A stretch of 6,164 nucleotides of DNA from an uncultured Clostridia bacterium (GCA_938014915.1 CALLQQ010000060.1:1-6164), one strand, 5' to 3'. Shown: positions 1 to 5,894, numbered from the stretch's first letter. Numbers and translations are program-made. Notes: generated from the letters alone by a model not told the origin.

Positions 1-1503
1 GATAAAATTTACACTACGGACAGGATAACATTTATCGCAGAAGATGGTACGGTGTTATACGATAATACAACGGATGTTTCTCTTATGGAGAACCATGCCG
101 ACAGGCCAGAGGTCATATCTGCACTTAAAAAAGGTGCAGGTGAAAGCTATCGTAATTCAGGCACTCTTTATAAAAAAACATTTTATTATGCATTAAAAAT
201 AGAAGATAATTACATCTTGCGTGTTGCCATAACTCAGAGTAGCGTATTTGGATTATTGTGGCCAATGATGCCAGCATTGAGCGCCATCGTGTTGGCAATT
301 GCACTGCTTTCTTTTGTTATTGCACGGTATATGTCGAAAAAAATAACGGCTCCAATCAATGCACTTAATCTTGATTCTCCGTTTGAAAATGATATATATG
401 ACTATATGAGCCCTGTATTAATGCTTATTGAACAGCAGAATAAAGAGATACAAAGCAAAATATATGAGTTTACTGAAAAGCAACGTGAATTTAATGCAGT
501 TACAGAGAATATGAGTGAAGGGTTGATTCTAATATCGAATAAGGGGTTAATCCTGTCTATTAATGCGAGTGCGGCTTTGATATTCAATACGGATATTAGG
601 AGGAATATCGGTAGGCATATATTATCCGTAAATCGTTCTGCCCCATTAAAAGAAGTATTTCATAAAGCGATAGAGGGCGAGAATTATCAGTCACTTCTGA
701 CGATTAATAGTAGACACTATCAGTTGCTTGGGAATCCAGTAGTGAACAATGATGGGACACTTGGTGCGGTAATTATGGCACTAGATGTCACGGAAAAACA
801 GAATGCCGAACGCAGCCGCAGAGAATTTACTGCAAATGTATCACATGAATTAAAGACACCGTTAACTTCTATATTGGGCTTTGCGGAAATCATGAAGAAT
901 GGCATTACAAGACCAGAAGATATGCAAGGATTCGCAGGACGAATCCATAACGAAGCAGGCAGATCACTTACGTTGATTGACGATATTCTGGAGCGATCGC
1001 AGCTTGATGAGAAAGCAGCGGAACTAGAAAAAGAGCATATTGATCTACTTATATTGGTAGAGGATGCGATGAACAGGCTTAAGCCTTTGGCGGAAAAAGC
1101 AGGCGTTAATACATCTATAAAAGGTAAGCACATCACAGTAACTGGCAACAGAAAGATACTTGATGAAATCATATATAATCTATGCGACAATGCTATTAAA
1201 TACAACGTATTAGGCGGAAATGTTGATATCATTGTAGAACTAGAAAATGACAAACCTGTTGTCACCGTACACGATACTGGAATAGGAATACCAGTAGAGC
1301 ATCAGTCCCATATATTTGAGAGGTTTTACCGTGTGGATAAAAGCAGGTCGAAGGGAATAGGCGGAACAGGACTCGGGCTTGCTATTGTAAAACATGGTGC
1401 GATGTTGCATGATGTTATTATTGAGATGAAGAGTATAAAGGGCATTGGTACAACTTTTAAGCTTACATTTCCTCAAAATAGTTTTATCCGATTGATAAAG
1501 TGA
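1..1503 (+). CDS. PhoR-like sensor histidine kinase (5' end cut by window edge)
   Basis: Membrane sensor kinase that autophosphorylates on histidine and passes phosphate to a response regulator. The frame is open to base 1, and its first residues (RITFIAEDGTVLYDN, then NHADRPEV) are the extracellular sensor text typical of PhoR-type kinases. The GTG at 52 is therefore internal and the true start lies outside the window. Counting from base 1: sensor remnant 1-80, membrane helix about 83-110, short HAMP-like stretch with KKITAPI (about 112-120) and a coiled linker, PAS domain about 155-260, HisKA with phospho-acceptor H282 in SHELKTP, HATPase_c with N-box N393/N397, DTGIGIP from about 424, ERFYRVDK at 440-447 and GGTGLGL at 454-460. 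All catalytic motifs are intact. An OmpR/PhoB-type regulator probably lies immediately upstream. The input signal cannot be read from sequence; phosphate sensing is only a family-based guess, hence no gene symbol. Confidence 0.93.
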   Translation, partial: DKIYTTDRITFIAEDGTVLYDNTTDVSLMENHADRPEVISALKKGAGESYRNSGTLYKKTFYYALKIEDNYILRVAITQSSVFGLLWPMMPALSAIVLAIALLSFVIARYMSKKITAPINALNLDSPFENDIYDYMSPVLMLIEQQNKEIQSKIYEFTEKQREFNAVTENMSEGLILISNKGLILSINASAALIFNTDIRRNIGRHILSVNRSAPLKEVFHKAIEGENYQSLLTINSRHYQLLGNPVVNNDGTLGAVIMALDVTEKQNAERSRREFTANVSHELKTPLTSILGFAEIMKNGITRPEDMQGFAGRIHNEAGRSLTLIDDILERSQLDEKAAELEKEHIDLLILVEDAMNRLKPLAEKAGVNTSIKGKHITVTGNRKILDEIIYNLCDNAIKYNVLGGNVDIIVELENDKPVVTVHDTGIGIPVEHQSHIFERFYRVDKSRSKGIGGTGLGLAIVKHGAMLHDVIIEMKSIKGIGTTFKLTFPQNSFIRLIK

Positions 1504-1544
1504 TGCACTGAATAATATAATAACTTAAGCAATATAAAACAATA

Positions 1545-1584
1545 ATACCCCGTAAAGTCCTTCAATAAAGGCTTTACGGGGTAT
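1545..1584 (-). terminator. Terminator of the tRNA operon, between convergent kinase and tRNA genes
   Basis: A 13-bp perfect stem (1545-1557 with 1572-1584), one bulged T at 1558, then 4 further pairs (1559-1562 with 1568-1571) around a 5-nt loop. Read on the minus strand the hairpin is followed by TATTGTTTTATATT, a U-rich tail, and it begins one base past the CCA end of tRNA-Gln. On the plus strand no T-tract follows (ATGGTTGGG), so it should work best for the tRNA operon and only weakly for the kinase gene. Confidence 0.85.
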
Positions 1585-1585
1585 A

Positions 1586-1661
1586 TGGTTGGGATAGATG
1601 GATTCGAACCATCGGAATGACGGAGTCAAAGTCCGTTGCCTTACCACTTGGCTATATCCCA
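1586..1661 (-). tRNA. tRNA-Gln (anticodon TTG)
   Basis: Minus-strand cloverleaf with acceptor TGGGATA paired to TATCCCA, discriminator A and an encoded CCA (1586-1588). The anticodon stem ACGGA/TCCGT encloses loop CTTTGAC, with anticodon TTG at 1629-1627. The T-arm contains GGTTCGAATCC. It reads CAA and, by wobble, CAG. Last gene of the operon, directly before the terminator hairpin. Confidence 0.97.
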
Positions 1662-1677
1662 AGATTATATGAAAAAA

Positions 1678-1755
1678 TGGGGTGGATAATGGGATTCGAA
1701 CCCACGACCTCCAGAGCCACAATCTGGCGCTCTAACCAACTGAGCTATACCCACC
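1678..1755 (-). tRNA. tRNA-His (anticodon GTG)
   Basis: Acceptor GTGGGTA pairs with TATCCAC (one G-U pair). Anticodon stem CCAGA/TCTGG encloses TTGTGGC, with anticodon GTG at 1720-1718. The T-arm contains GGTTCGAATCC. Discriminator C73 (from 1681) and a genome-encoded G at the -1 position (from 1755) form the extra pair that is the identity hallmark of bacterial tRNA-His. CCA is encoded at 1678-1680. It lies 16 bp from each neighbouring tRNA. Confidence 0.97.
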
Positions 1756-1771
1756 ATAACTAGGGCAAATT

Positions 1772-1848
1772 TGGCGCGCCTCACAGGATTCGAACCTGTG
1801 ACCTACTGCTTAGAAGGCAGTTGCTCTATCCTGCTGAGCTAGAGGCGC
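1772..1848 (-). tRNA. tRNA-Arg (anticodon TCT)
   Basis: Acceptor GCGCCTC pairs with GAGGCGC, discriminator G, encoded CCA at 1772-1774. Anticodon stem ACTGC/GCAGT encloses CTTCTAA, with anticodon TCT at 1814-1812. The D-arm has AGCTCAGCAGGATAGAGC and the T-arm GGTTCGAATCC. It decodes AGA (and AGG by wobble), arginine codons that are common in AT-rich Firmicutes. Confidence 0.97.
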
Positions 1849-1951
1849 AATCTTATCAATTATGACCTGTAAAATATGCTCGTACAAATCTAAAATTATA
1901 AGAATTTTAAAGTCGCTAAACGAGATAAAGCAATTGTAAAATCGCATAAAA

Positions 1952-2025
1952 TGGAGCGGGTGATGGGAATCGAACCCACGCGACCAGCTTGGAAGGCTGG
2001 AGTTCTACCATTGAACTACACCCGC
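1952..2025 (-). tRNA. tRNA-Gly (anticodon TCC)
   Basis: First gene of the minus-strand tRNA operon. Acceptor GCGGGTG pairs with CACCCGC, discriminator T, encoded CCA at 1952-1954. Anticodon stem CCAGC/GCTGG encloses CTTCCAA, with anticodon TCC at 1993-1991. The T-arm has GGTTCGATTCC. The 103-bp gap to tRNA-Arg is longer than the other gaps in the cluster and shows no convincing promoter or hairpin. Confidence 0.97.
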
Positions 2026-2080
2026 ATATTTACTTTCTTTAAGGCTATGAAATGTATCATTACCTTAAGCGACGAAATTT

Positions 2081-2109
2081 ATTATAACAGATAATATTAT
2101 AAATGTCAA
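2081..2109 (-). promoter_or_regulatory. Proximal promoter of the tRNA operon, full sigma-A consensus
   Basis: On the minus strand TTGACA (2109-2104), a 17-bp spacer, and TATAAT (2086-2081): a perfect housekeeping consensus in both boxes. Predicted start is near 2074, about 50 nt before the tRNA-Gly 5' end at 2025. Strength and position fit a stable-RNA operon. Confidence 0.88.
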
Positions 2110-2174
2110 GTGTTTTTTGCAATATTTATATTTATCTTTGATATGTTCAATCATCCCGATTTGACAACGATATA

Positions 2175-2203
2175 ATTATACAACTTTTGAGGGGAAAAGT
2201 CAA
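2175..2203 (-). promoter_or_regulatory. Distal tandem promoter of the tRNA operon
   Basis: On the minus strand TTGACT (2203-2198), a 17-bp spacer, and TATAAT (2180-2175). One mismatch from consensus overall. It lies exactly 94 bp upstream of the proximal promoter and directly downstream of the chemoreceptor terminator, so its natural target is the tRNA operon, with a leader of about 140 nt. Confidence 0.78.
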
Positions 2204-2215
2204 CCCAAAATTATA

Positions 2216-2253
2216 ATAAGAAGCTATCTTGAAAAAACAAAATAGCTTCTTAT
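2216..2253 (-). terminator. Terminator of the chemoreceptor gene
   Basis: A perfect 12-bp stem (2216-2227 ATAAGAAGCTAT with 2242-2253), extended after one C-A mismatch by TTG/CAA (2229-2231 with 2238-2240) around six A's on the plus strand. On the minus strand it starts 13 nt after the TAA stop at 2267 and is followed by TATAATTTT, a moderate U-tract. Confidence 0.75.
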
Positions 2254-2266
2254 AAGTAGCAGAAGA

Positions 2267-4000
2267 TTATAATGTTCTGTCCGTCAATGAAGTGTCGAGT
2301 TTAAATTTGTCGACTAAGTCATTTAGCATAGTAGCCTGTGCGGTTAATTGCTCACTCGATGCTGAACTTTCTTCGGCGGTTGCGGCATTACTTTGCACTA
2401 TCGACGAAATTTGCTCAATTGCTTGCGTAATTTGCGTAATTGCTTTAGCCTGCTCCATTGATGAATTCATAATAGATACAATAACTTTACCGATTTCATT
2501 AATATCGTTCGTGCTTGTTTCAATCATGTTAGCCGCATTTTCAGATATTTCAGAGCCACTTTCAACTGCGGTATTTGACTGCATGATAAGATCGTTTGTT
2601 TGTCTTGCCGCCTCTGCGGATCTTTCTGCTAAGCTCCTAACTTCTTCAGCCACAACGGCGAATCCACGCCCAGCCTCACCAGCACGTGCCGCCTCAACAG
2701 CTGCATTAAGTGCTAATATATTCGTCTGGAATGCAATATCTTCAATGATGTTTGTTATTTCACCGATTTTTTCCGACGATGCACTAATCTCCATCATAGT
2801 CCTCAGCATTATGTTCATTTGCTCATTTGACGATGCCATATTATCAATAATTTCTTTCATATCGTCGGAGATTTTCATTGCCTGTTCGGCATTATCGTTT
2901 GCCGCAAAAGAGACTTCATTTATTGAGGCGGATAGCTCCTCAATAGCGCTTGCTTGTTCAGTCGAACCCGATGCCAAAGCCGTAGCACCGTCGGAGATTT
3001 GCACTGCTCCTGATGCGACTTGATCCGACGAATCGTTAATAGATAACAGAGTAGAATTCAGCGATAGAGATATAGACTCTAATGCCGTTTTAATAGGTGC
3101 GAACTCCCCGGCATAATCCCTCTCTAATACAATTCTCATATCGCCATCAGCCATATTTGATAGCACATGGGTAATTTCATTTATATAATCGATATATGTA
3201 TTCAGCCTAGTTAAAGTTTGGCTCATTGAGCCGCATAGTTGCCCGATTTCATCACGTGTTATTTGCTTTTCGTCAATAGTTGCGGATAAATCACCGTCTG
3301 CAATTCTATTACTAATAGAAGTTATGTATCTTAAATGGTTACCCATTGTACGAGTAATGGCAGCACTGATGATAACACCGATACCGAGTGAAGCTATAAT
3401 AAGAACTAACATTGTGTTTTTATTGCGAGCTTCGGCTACTTTAGCACTATCTAGCGATGCCTCCCGCCAAGATATTGCCATTTCCTCAACATTCGCCTGC
3501 ACTTTTGCATTGTTAGAATAGGCTTTCTCTAATTTTTGATGTGCATTGCTAATCGCAATCGGGTCGCCAGTATTCACAGCGGCAACGACTTCCTCATTGA
3601 AAATTCGAAAGAATTCACTGACGGTGTCTAATTGCCCGTCGGATGCGGAAGTTACAATGTCAATATCTTCGGGGAGATTATCACCCCAGAATGCTTGTCG
3701 CTCATAAAATTTATCTTCACTTTCCTTAATTTTAGATAGCAATTCATCACGCAATGCCATATCGTCAGTCATGATAAATCCGAGCATTTGCGAATATGCC
3801 TCTATTGGATTTGTCGCAGGCGATACAACATCGGCGCCAAGCTCATGGCTGAGTATAATTTCATCATATAGCTCACTGCCGATTTTAAGGTTATCGTGGA
3901 ACAAATTCGACAACATCCACACTGCAATAAGTAGAAAAGCCGCCGTAAATGAAAAAATGAGCATCTTCGGTCGTATTTTTATGTTTTTTATAAATCTCAT
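2267..4000 (-). CDS. Methyl-accepting chemotaxis protein
   Basis: Transmembrane chemoreceptor, 577 residues, expected to sense a ligand outside the cell and control CheA through CheW. TM1 is about residues 11-31 and TM2 about 196-217. The outside domain of about 160 residues is helical, probably a four-helix bundle, ligand unknown. HAMP is about 218-270 (IADGDLSATID near 233-243, DEIGQL), followed by a second HAMP-like helical segment about 272-325 that repeats the ADGD motif at 284-287. The long signalling coiled coil has its hairpin tip at about 433-455 (EAARAGEAGRGFAVVAEEVR), the CheA/CheW contact region, intact. Methylation-type helices flank the tip (TEQASAIEELSASINEV, near 347-363; AEESSASSEQL, 542-552). 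There is no C-terminal NWETF-like CheR tether; the tail ends FKLDTSLTDRTL. The start ATG has AAAGGAG 5 nt upstream (4012-4006). No other chemotaxis gene is adjacent. Confidence 0.96.
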   Translation of the reverse strand: MRFIKNIKIRPKMLIFSFTAAFLLIAVWMLSNLFHDNLKIGSELYDEIILSHELGADVVSPATNPIEAYSQMLGFIMTDDMALRDELLSKIKESEDKFYERQAFWGDNLPEDIDIVTSASDGQLDTVSEFFRIFNEEVVAAVNTGDPIAISNAHQKLEKAYSNNAKVQANVEEMAISWREASLDSAKVAEARNKNTMLVLIIASLGIGVIISAAITRTMGNHLRYITSISNRIADGDLSATIDEKQITRDEIGQLCGSMSQTLTRLNTYIDYINEITHVLSNMADGDMRIVLERDYAGEFAPIKTALESISLSLNSTLLSINDSSDQVASGAVQISDGATALASGSTEQASAIEELSASINEVSFAANDNAEQAMKISDDMKEIIDNMASSNEQMNIMLRTMMEISASSEKIGEITNIIEDIAFQTNILALNAAVEAARAGEAGRGFAVVAEEVRSLAERSAEAARQTNDLIMQSNTAVESGSEISENAANMIETSTNDINEIGKVIVSIMNSSMEQAKAITQITQAIEQISSIVQSNAATAEESSASSEQLTAQATMLNDLVDKFKLDTSLTDRTL

Positions 4001-4077
4001 ATTTACTCCTTTAATAGAATTTATTAATGATATAGTAGTGCGATATTATTCGCTAAAACTCTTATATAAACAGGCTA

Positions 4078-4106
4078 ATTATATCACCGTAAATTATAAA
4101 AAGCAA
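4078..4106 (-). promoter_or_regulatory. Sigma-A-type promoter of the chemoreceptor gene
   Basis: On the minus strand TTGCTT (4106-4101), a 17-bp spacer, and TATAAT (4083-4078). Predicted start is near 4071, giving a leader of about 70 nt. No good flagellar sigma-D pattern (TAAA, then GCCGATAT) was found upstream of the gene, so housekeeping transcription is more likely. Confidence 0.7.
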
Positions 4107-4190
4107 CATTAATAAGAATACTATTAGTTACATGAAGGTAAATTTTAAATACATTTCCTCAAACCTGCCCAAAAATTACCTAAATTAATA

Positions 4191-4199
4191 TGATAATAT
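4191..4199 (+). promoter_or_regulatory. Possible extended -10 promoter for the 56-residue gene
   Basis: TG, one base, then TAATAT gives an extended -10 box ending 28 bp before the ATG at 4228, with no recognisable -35 box (AAAAAT at 17-bp spacing). The expected start near 4206 would leave a leader of about 22 nt carrying the ribosome binding site. Weak call in an AT-rich spacer. Confidence 0.3.
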
Positions 4200-4227
4200 T
4201 GCAAAAGCTAGTTATGGAGGTGATATA

Positions 4228-4398
4228 ATGAATAGCAATGATGCTTATGCAGTGCTTAGCAATATGGACGAAAAAACCAAACAGTACTTTGATTCTTTAC
4301 CGGGATATATCAAGGAAACAATAATGCAAACAGGTGTTGAAATAACAACACAGGACGAATTGCGCCAATTGGCAGAAAAAATTGAAAAAAATAAGTAG
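4228..4398 (+). CDS. Small protein of unknown function, 56 residues
   Basis: A complete short gene, ATG to TAG. Its Shine-Dalgarno GGAGGTGAT (4216-4224) is almost fully complementary to the 16S rRNA 3' end and lies 7 nt (counting from GGAGG) before the ATG. An intrinsic terminator follows 4 bp after the stop. The product is soluble and probably helical: an N-terminal NDAYAVLSNMDEKTK helix (4-18), the central segment YFDSLPGYIKETIMQTGVEI (20-39), then a charged helix DELRQLAEKIEKNK (43-56). No signal peptide, membrane segment or cysteine. The LPGYIKETIMQTG text resembles short hypothetical proteins I recall from Clostridia, but I know no assigned function or family name. It is monocistronic, so its neighbours say little about its role. 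Confidence 0.82.
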   Translation: MNSNDAYAVLSNMDEKTKQYFDSLPGYIKETIMQTGVEITTQDELRQLAEKIEKNK

Positions 4399-4402
4399 AC
4401 TA

Positions 4403-4429
4403 AGGGCGGATACATATCCGCTCTTTTTT
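4403..4429 (+). terminator. Intrinsic terminator of the 56-residue gene
   Basis: Nine-pair stem AGGGCGGAT (4403-4411) with ATCCGCTCT (4416-4424), containing one G-U pair, loop ACAT, followed by five T's (4425-4429). It lies 4 bp after the TAG stop and insulates the gene from the next promoter. Confidence 0.92.
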
Positions 4430-4435
4430 ATGAAT

Positions 4436-4464
4436 GTGTCACTGATGATACATAAACATATAAT
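4436..4464 (+). promoter_or_regulatory. Likely promoter of the 186-residue gene / dehydrogenase pair
   Basis: GTGTCA (4436-4441, 4 of 6 matches to TTGACA), a 17-bp spacer, and a perfect TATAAT (4459-4464). It lies just after the preceding terminator. The expected start near 4471 falls inside the left arm of the inverted repeat at 4466-4475, so the message would begin about 24 nt before the GTG start. Confidence 0.6.
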
Positions 4465-4465
4465 A

Positions 4466-4508
4466 ATATTAGAACAATTTTAGGAGGGTAATATGTGAGT
4501 TCTAATAT
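4466..4508. repeat. Perfect 10-bp inverted repeat bracketing a ribosome binding site and start codon
   Basis: ATATTAGAAC (4466-4475) is exactly reversed and complemented as GTTCTAATAT (4499-4508). The 23-nt interval holds the Shine-Dalgarno GGAGGG (4483-4488) and the GTG start (4495). The right arm is codons 2-5 of the gene. Arm centres are 33 bp apart, about three helical turns. It could be a pair of protein-binding half-sites just downstream of the promoter, or an RNA hairpin that hides the start site. With transcription starting near 4471 only the inner 5 pairs (AGAAC/GTTCT) would exist in RNA. Confidence 0.6.
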
Positions 4509-5055
4509 AAATAATATATGTTTTCCCAGGTGCGTGAATGTTATAAATACATTTCGCCAGCTATGGAGTGAACATGTCATGTGGACGAGAGCGTTCATAG
4601 TAAGCAGCACGCCGAATCGCCCAGATTTGGACGCAGTTACGAATAGACTACTGCGTAATCCGAGTGATTTTGCAAAGGCATTAAGGAAGTATTATAGTGA
4701 GAAAAAAGCATCAACTTTTGAAAAATTGCTAACGGAGCATATAGAAATTGCTGGACAGCTCCTGAATGCACATAAACTAAAGGACAGCAAAAAGATAGAA
4801 AAAGAGCGTAGAAAGTGGTATAATAATGCTGACGAGATTTCCTGCTTTTTAAGCAGCATCAATCCGTTCTGGTCTAAAAGAAGATGGCAAGAGATGTTTT
4901 ACAGGCATTTAAAAATGATTGAATGCACAATGAAGGATAGAATAGCCAGAAGATATACTGCCGAGATAGCTATGTATCAAAATATAGAAGATGAGGCACT
5001 TCAAATGGCTGATATGATGGCGGTAGGAATAATCAAGCAATTCAGGATTAAGTAA
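4495..5055 (+). CDS. Conserved-looking helical protein of unknown function, 186 residues
   Basis: Soluble, nearly all-helical protein with no signal peptide or membrane helix. The text LWSEHVMWTR (23-32), TNRLLRNPSDFAKALRKYY (49-67), TEHIEIAGQLL (80-90) and EDEALQMADMM..GIIKQF (165-183) resembles a family of hypothetical proteins I recall from Clostridia and Bacilli, some apparently misannotated as enzymes; I know no function. The sequence is internally repetitive. H27, H82 and H138 fall at 55- and 56-residue intervals, with N55/N110, D58/D113, L63/L119 and F75/W131 also aligning, which suggests duplicated helical units of about 55 residues. The GTG start is chosen for its GGAGGG 6 nt upstream (4483-4488). 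A later in-frame GTG at 4534 (residue 14) has a poorer site. An inverted repeat encloses the start. It lies 39 bp upstream of the dehydrogenase with no terminator between, so probably one operon. Confidence 0.87.
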   Translation: MSSNINNICFPRCVNVINTFRQLWSEHVMWTRAFIVSSTPNRPDLDAVTNRLLRNPSDFAKALRKYYSEKKASTFEKLLTEHIEIAGQLLNAHKLKDSKKIEKERRKWYNNADEISCFLSSINPFWSKRRWQEMFYRHLKMIECTMKDRIARRYTAEIAMYQNIEDEALQMADMMAVGIIKQFRIK

Positions 5056-5094
5056 CTACATTTAAAGTTAGGAAGTAAACATAGGAGGAAGTGT

Positions 5095-5847
5095 ATGAAA
5101 GCATTAATTACGGGCGCAAGTTCCGGCATTGGTAGAGATATGGCGAGGGTCCTGAGCGATAGGGGAGTTGACTTAATCCTTGTCGCGCGTCGTCTTGATA
5201 GGCTTGAAGAATTAAAGGCAGAACTGCCTACAAATGTGAGAACGATAAAGCTTGACTTGTCGGAGGGGGACGCCGCATACGAATTGCACCAAGCCGTAAA
5301 AGATGAAGAAATTGATATTGTAATTAACAATGCAGGCTTTGGAATATTCGGTGCATTCGATAAAACGGATATAAATAGGGAAATGGAACTAATCGACACA
5401 AACATTAGGGCAGTCCATATATTGACTAAACTCTTTTTAAAAGACTTTAAAGAAAGAAATTCGGGCTATATTTTGAATGTATCTTCATCGGCGAGTTTCC
5501 TCCCCGGGCCACTACTTTCAAGCTATTATGCATCTAAATCCTATGTAACAAGATTGACGGAAGCAGTATATGAAGAACTTCGCAGGGAGCAAAGTGGTGT
5601 CTATATCGGTGTCCTATGCCCTGGACCAGTTAGAACGGAATTCGATGAAGTTGCCGATGTTAAATTCAGCGTGAAAGGCCTATCCAGTGAATATGTTGCA
5701 AGATATGCGATAGATAAGATGTTTAAGAGGAAATTGATTATAATACCTGGAATACAAATGAAACTAGCAAAATTCTTCGGTAGATTTTGCTCGGAGAAGT
5801 TACTTCTGCGCATTTCATACCATATGCAAAAGCGCAAGAGAAACTAG
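5095..5847 (+). CDS. Short-chain dehydrogenase/reductase (classical SDR family)
   Basis: NAD(P)-dependent oxidoreductase, 250 residues, the usual size for a classical single-domain SDR with a Rossmann fold. The cofactor glycine motif is T6-G-A-S-S-G-I-G13 at the very N-terminus. The basic pair R32-R33 after the second strand favours NADP(H). NNAG is at 78-81. The catalytic tetrad is complete: N103, S131, Y144 and K148 (YYASK). PGPVRTEF, from about 187, is the loop that closes over the cofactor. The C-terminal third includes IIIPGIQMKLAKFFGRF and a very basic end (QKRKRN), giving a possibly membrane-associating amphipathic tail. Substrate cannot be told from sequence; close relatives are usually annotated only as SDR oxidoreductases. 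ATG at 5095 has AGGAGG at 5083-5088. It probably shares a transcript with the 186-residue gene and ends at the hairpin 5866-5894. Confidence 0.95.
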   Translation: MKALITGASSGIGRDMARVLSDRGVDLILVARRLDRLEELKAELPTNVRTIKLDLSEGDAAYELHQAVKDEEIDIVINNAGFGIFGAFDKTDINREMELIDTNIRAVHILTKLFLKDFKERNSGYILNVSSSASFLPGPLLSSYYASKSYVTRLTEAVYEELRREQSGVYIGVLCPGPVRTEFDEVADVKFSVKGLSSEYVARYAIDKMFKRKLIIIPGIQMKLAKFFGRFCSEKLLLRISYHMQKRKRN

Positions 5848-5865
5848 CGGTGGTAATAACACAAA

Positions 5866-5894
5866 ACGGCATAGTCGATAATCGACTATGCCGT
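5866..5894. terminator. Shared hairpin terminator between convergent genes
   Basis: Perfect 13-bp stem ACGGCATAGTCGA (5866-5878) with 5882-5894, loop TAA. It starts 18 bp after the dehydrogenase stop and 45 bp after the stop of the minus-strand 52-residue gene. The U-rich tail is on the minus-strand side (TTTTGTGTTATT). The plus side continues GTCCATTATAAATT, which is poorer. It therefore probably terminates the small minus-strand gene efficiently and the dehydrogenase transcript less well. Confidence 0.82.

Noticed and set aside
52..54. GTG as the start codon of the histidine kinase
   Set aside because: The frame is open back to base 1 and the 17 upstream codons read as typical PhoR sensor sequence, so this is an internal valine and the gene continues left of the window.
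720..1265. 181-codon minus-strand frame inside the kinase
   Set aside because: Ser/Phe-rich shadow of a gene with clear catalytic motifs; no ribosome binding site or promoter of its own.
1431..1500. Unusual text after the kinase G2 box (KHGAMLHDVIIEMKS) as possible decay
   Set aside because: The spacing to GTTFKLTFP is normal and variation here is common among clostridial PhoR-type kinases; all catalytic boxes are intact.
1525..1722. 65-codon minus-strand frame over the tRNA region
   Set aside because: It runs through tRNA-Gln, part of tRNA-His and the terminator hairpin, all of which are well-formed RNA features.
1895..1923. TATAAT-like box on the minus strand between tRNA-Gly and tRNA-Arg
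   Set aside because: The sequence at the -35 distance is TCGTTT, too far from consensus; chance is likely in an AT-rich spacer.
2161..2176. TTGACA and TATAAT on the plus strand as a promoter
   Set aside because: The two boxes are only 4 bp apart, and no plus-strand gene lies downstream before the antisense chemoreceptor.
2292..3023. Long open frame on the plus strand antisense to the chemoreceptor
   Set aside because: It is the complement of the repetitive Ala/Ser/Glu-rich signalling domain, rich in Ser/Ala/Ile, with no ribosome binding site and no recognisable domain.
4040..4053. Small hairpin GCGA/TCGC in the leader of the chemoreceptor gene
   Set aside because: Four base pairs with a six-base loop is within chance expectation and does not resemble a known riboswitch.
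4136..4181. Imperfect inverted repeat (AGGTAAATTTT with AAAAATTACCT) upstream of the 56-residue gene
   Set aside because: Only about six bases match continuously, the arms are AT-rich and separated by 24 bp, and the alignment needs an indel.
5001..5405. 134-codon minus-strand frame across the start of the dehydrogenase
   Set aside because: Shadow of the strongly supported SDR gene and the end of the 186-residue gene; composition is the usual Ser/Ile-rich antisense type.
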